This document shows positions 62,265 to 64,000 of a stretch of 64,000 bases of DNA, one piece after another. The stretch is from Streptomyces sp. LX-29 (GTDB lineage Bacteria > Actinomycetota > Actinomycetes > Streptomycetales > Streptomycetaceae): NCBI RefSeq assembly GCF_029541745.1, contig NZ_CP089746.1:5651559-5715558 (forward strand). The letters run 5' to 3'. Positions within the stretch are counted from its first letter, which is position 1. Each line of letters begins with the position of its first letter. A model generated the notes under the pieces. It did no database searches. It was not told the DNA's origin and saw only the letters and a list, made by a program, of their open reading frames with translations. Both the position numbers and the translations under genes were made by a program.

Positions 62265-62951
62265 ATGGCTACCGCAGGCCACACCCTTCCCGGCGGCACC
62301 CACCCCGGCGGCACCGCGCGCAACTGGCCCGAACGGGTCGGGGTGCGCACCAAGCTTCAGGAGCATCTGCCCGTCGACCACAGGCTCAGCAAGGTCTACC
62401 GGCTCGGCTCCGCGCTCACCGGGCTGGTGCTGATCGCCTTCGGCGTCTTCGGGCTGCTCGACAAGGTCGGGTTCTTCGACACCCGCGGTGACACCGTCGC
62501 CGGGCTGAACACCAACGGCGCGCTGAGCGTGCTCTCCATCGTGATCGGTCTGCTGCTGTTCGTCGGGATGATCATCGGCGGCAACTTCGCGTCGACCCTG
62601 AACATCGTCGTCGGCTTCGCCTTCATCCTGAGCGGGTTCGTCAACCTGGCCCTGCTCGCCACCGACTACAACTTCCTCGCGTTCCGCATCCAGAACGTGA
62701 TCTTCAGCTTCGTCGTCGGGCTGATGCTGATGTGGTTCGGCATGTACGGGCGGGTGAGCGGCAGTCTCCCGCACGACAACCCGTACTGGCGCAGCCGTCA
62801 CCCCAGGCAGGCCGAGCGTGAGGACCGCGTGGACGCGCTCGCCCGCGCGACCGTCATGCGCGAGGAACTCAACGAGACCACCCGGCACGACACCTACGAG
62901 CAGAAGCTGGCCCGGTGGGAGGTGGCCCCGCGGCGGCCGGCCCGGCGGTAG
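62265..62951 (+). CDS. DUF4383 membrane protein
   Basis: From ATG 62265 (AAGGAGG 6 nt upstream) the protein is 228 residues with four transmembrane helices between residues 50 and 160 (LTGLVLIAFGVFGLL, GALSVLSIVIGLLLFVGMIIGG, TLNIVVGFAFILSGFVNLALLA, IQNVIFSFVVGLMLMWFGMYG). This is the DUF4383 pattern of actinobacteria. The C-terminus is a cytoplasmic charged tail. The function is unknown. Confidence 0.83.
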   Translation: MATAGHTLPGGTHPGGTARNWPERVGVRTKLQEHLPVDHRLSKVYRLGSALTGLVLIAFGVFGLLDKVGFFDTRGDTVAGLNTNGALSVLSIVIGLLLFVGMIIGGNFASTLNIVVGFAFILSGFVNLALLATDYNFLAFRIQNVIFSFVVGLMLMWFGMYGRVSGSLPHDNPYWRSRHPRQAEREDRVDALARATVMREELNETTRHDTYEQKLARWEVAPRRPARR

Positions 62952-63004
62952 CCCGTCCGGGCGGCGGCCCGCCCAGCCGCCGTGGCAGGCCGTGGGGCCG
63001 GCCA

Positions 63005-63068
63005 CGGCGCACGCGGAGCCCGGCGCACGCGGAGTCCGGCGCACGCGGAGTCCGGCGCACGCGGACGC
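63005..63068. repeat. 16-bp tandem repeat, four copies
   Basis: CGGCGCACGCGGAGTC repeats at 63005, 63021, 63037 and 63053 and ends exactly at the stop codon of the O-methyltransferase gene. Confidence 0.85.
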
Positions 63069-63727
63069 TAGCGCCTGCGCGCCAGCGTCACCCCGTCCGC
63101 CACCGTCAGCAATACCGTGTCGGTCCGCGCGTCCGCCGCCACATGGTCGTTGAACGCGCGGATCGCCGCGGGGTCGCCCGTCGCCTCTGGGTCGACGACC
63201 CGGCCGCTGAAGAGGGTGTTGTCCGCGACGATCAGCCCGCCGGGGCGCATCCGCGGGACCAACTCCTCCCAGTAGCCGATGTAGTTGACCTTGTCCGCGT
63301 CCAGGTAGACCAGGTCGATGTGCGGCTCCTCGGGCAGCGCGCGCAGGGTGTCCAGGGCGGGCGCGATGCGCAGGTCGACGCGGTCCGCGACGCCGGCCTT
63401 CGCCCACGCCTCGCGGCCGTACGCCGTCCACTCCTCGGAGATGTCACAGGTGATCAGCGTGCCGTCGGCCGGCAACGCCTGGGCCATGCACAGGGCGGAG
63501 AAGCCGGTGAAGGTGCCGACCTCGACGATGTGCCGGGCGCCGGTCAGCCGGACCAGGAAGGCCAGCAGCGGGCCCTGCTCCTCGGCGGACAGCTTGACGG
63601 CGACCTCGGGGAGCCGGGCGCGAGTGGCGTCGACGAGCTCACGCTGGACGGGGTCCAACGGTGGGTTGTGAGCCAGCACGTACCGGTACAGCTCGTCCGT
63701 GATCGGCACCCACTTGGACTCGGTCAT
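63068..63727 (-). CDS. SAM-dependent O-methyltransferase (CCoAOMT-like)
   Basis: From ATG 63727 (AGGGGA 6 nt upstream) the protein is 219 residues. It has the class I core VEVGTFTGFSALCMAQALP (motif I near residues 69-87), CDISEEWTAYGREAWAKAG, HIDLVYLDADKVNYIGYWEELVPRMRPGG with the metal-binding Asp, and VADNTLFSGRVVDPE. This group methylates catechol-like hydroxyls using a divalent metal. The natural substrate is unknown. Confidence 0.88.
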   Translation of the reverse strand: MTESKWVPITDELYRYVLAHNPPLDPVQRELVDATRARLPEVAVKLSAEEQGPLLAFLVRLTGARHIVEVGTFTGFSALCMAQALPADGTLITCDISEEWTAYGREAWAKAGVADRVDLRIAPALDTLRALPEEPHIDLVYLDADKVNYIGYWEELVPRMRPGGLIVADNTLFSGRVVDPEATGDPAAIRAFNDHVAADARTDTVLLTVADGVTLARRR

Positions 63728-63757
63728 CACACATCCCCTGAGCTCGGTGGTGAGCGG

Positions 63758-64000
63758 TCAGCTCCCCAGGTAACGCAGTACCGCCAGCACTCGCCGAGAG
63801 TAGCCCGAACTCCCATGCAGTTCGAGCTTCTCGAAGATCGCGGCAATGTGCTTCTCCACCGCGCTCCGCGACACGTGCAGCCGCTCGGCGATCGCGGTGT
63901 TGGTGTGTCCCTGCGCCATGGCGTCCAGGACGTCCCGTTCGCGCGGGGTGAGCCGGCCCAGCGGGTCGGTGTGCGTGCTGCGCACCAGGAGCTGCCGCAC
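63758..64000 (-). CDS. LuxR-family regulator, C-terminal part (partial)
   Basis: The frame enters from the right edge and ends at 63758. The visible 80 residues are a LuxR/NarL HTH: LTPRERDVLDAMAQGHTNTAIAERLHVSRSAVEKHIAAIFEKLEL, so it is most likely the C-terminus of a two-component response regulator. The receiver domain would lie beyond the window. Confidence 0.88.
   Translation of the reverse strand: MRQLLVRSTHTDPLGRLTPRERDVLDAMAQGHTNTAIAERLHVSRSAVEKHIAAIFEKLELHGSSGYSRRVLAVLRYLGS

Overview
The window is chromosomal DNA of a high-GC actinomycete, almost certainly a Streptomyces. Codon third positions are nearly all G or C, and the gene families are streptomycete: fasR-fabD-fabH-acpP-fabF, the homodimeric AceE-type pyruvate dehydrogenase E1, SCO2400-like, DUF3145, DUF3052, DUF4429/SHOCT and a chromosomal ter locus. 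From memory, the order resembles the SCO23xx-SCO24xx region of S. coelicolor; I could not check this.

Layout. 1-6776 (minus): a cell-envelope group (AftD-like membrane arabinosyltransferase cut by the window edge, methyltransferase, GT4 glycosyltransferase, DUF3068 protein). 6949-11179: regulators (PucR-type, IclR, MarR) and small membrane proteins. 11299-25619: a mixed block with an MDR oxidoreductase, a CHAT-domain protease-like protein, an EI24 membrane protein, a nitrilase-family amidase translationally coupled to a secreted pyroglutamyl-peptidase-like protein, a repeat-expanded GH3 glycosidase, an SGNH lipoprotein, DUF3145 and a HIBADH-type dehydrogenase. 26150-31099 (minus): the fatty-acid operon and its activator FasR. 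31198-43720: pirin, serine hydrolase, MerR plus aldo/keto reductase, DUF4429, secreted hydrolase, TetR plus DHA2 exporter, I36 inhibitor, potassium channel and aceE. 44220-46528: DUF3052 protein, an intact IS30-family element and a peroxiredoxin. 46713-56871: the ter stress locus. 56945-60093: an accessory patch with tiny Cys-rich genes, a kinase gene carrying a TTA codon, a MazG-like gene, and a tRNA-Val gene whose 3' half is duplicated 1.1 kb away. 60277-64000: coiled-coil protein, FmdB zinc ribbon, DUF4383 protein, O-methyltransferase and the end of a LuxR-type regulator.

How genes work together. The fab operon makes malonyl-ACP (FabD), starts chains (FabH), carries them (AcpP) and elongates them (FabF); AceE supplies acetyl-CoA. 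The ter locus has a sensor/membrane half (two TerD proteins, TerC, a TerA-like protein, and a divergent TerD with a proline-rich tail) and a biosynthetic half of four overlapping genes (CitE-like lyase, phosphoribosyltransferase-TRSP, StiP, HAD phosphatase). That composition matches the Ter-dependent stress module proposed from comparative genomics, which is thought to make a nucleoside-like metabolite.

Regulation. Several divergent or 5' regions hold clear palindromes that may be local operators. One MerR-type promoter with a 19-bp spacer occurs twice, before the MerR gene at 32919 and before the dehydrogenase at 24699, suggesting a small shared regulon. Many starts lie 6-8 nt after a TANNNT-like -10 box with no Shine-Dalgarno, suggesting leaderless mRNAs. 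Functional calls rest on motif recognition; no database search was run.
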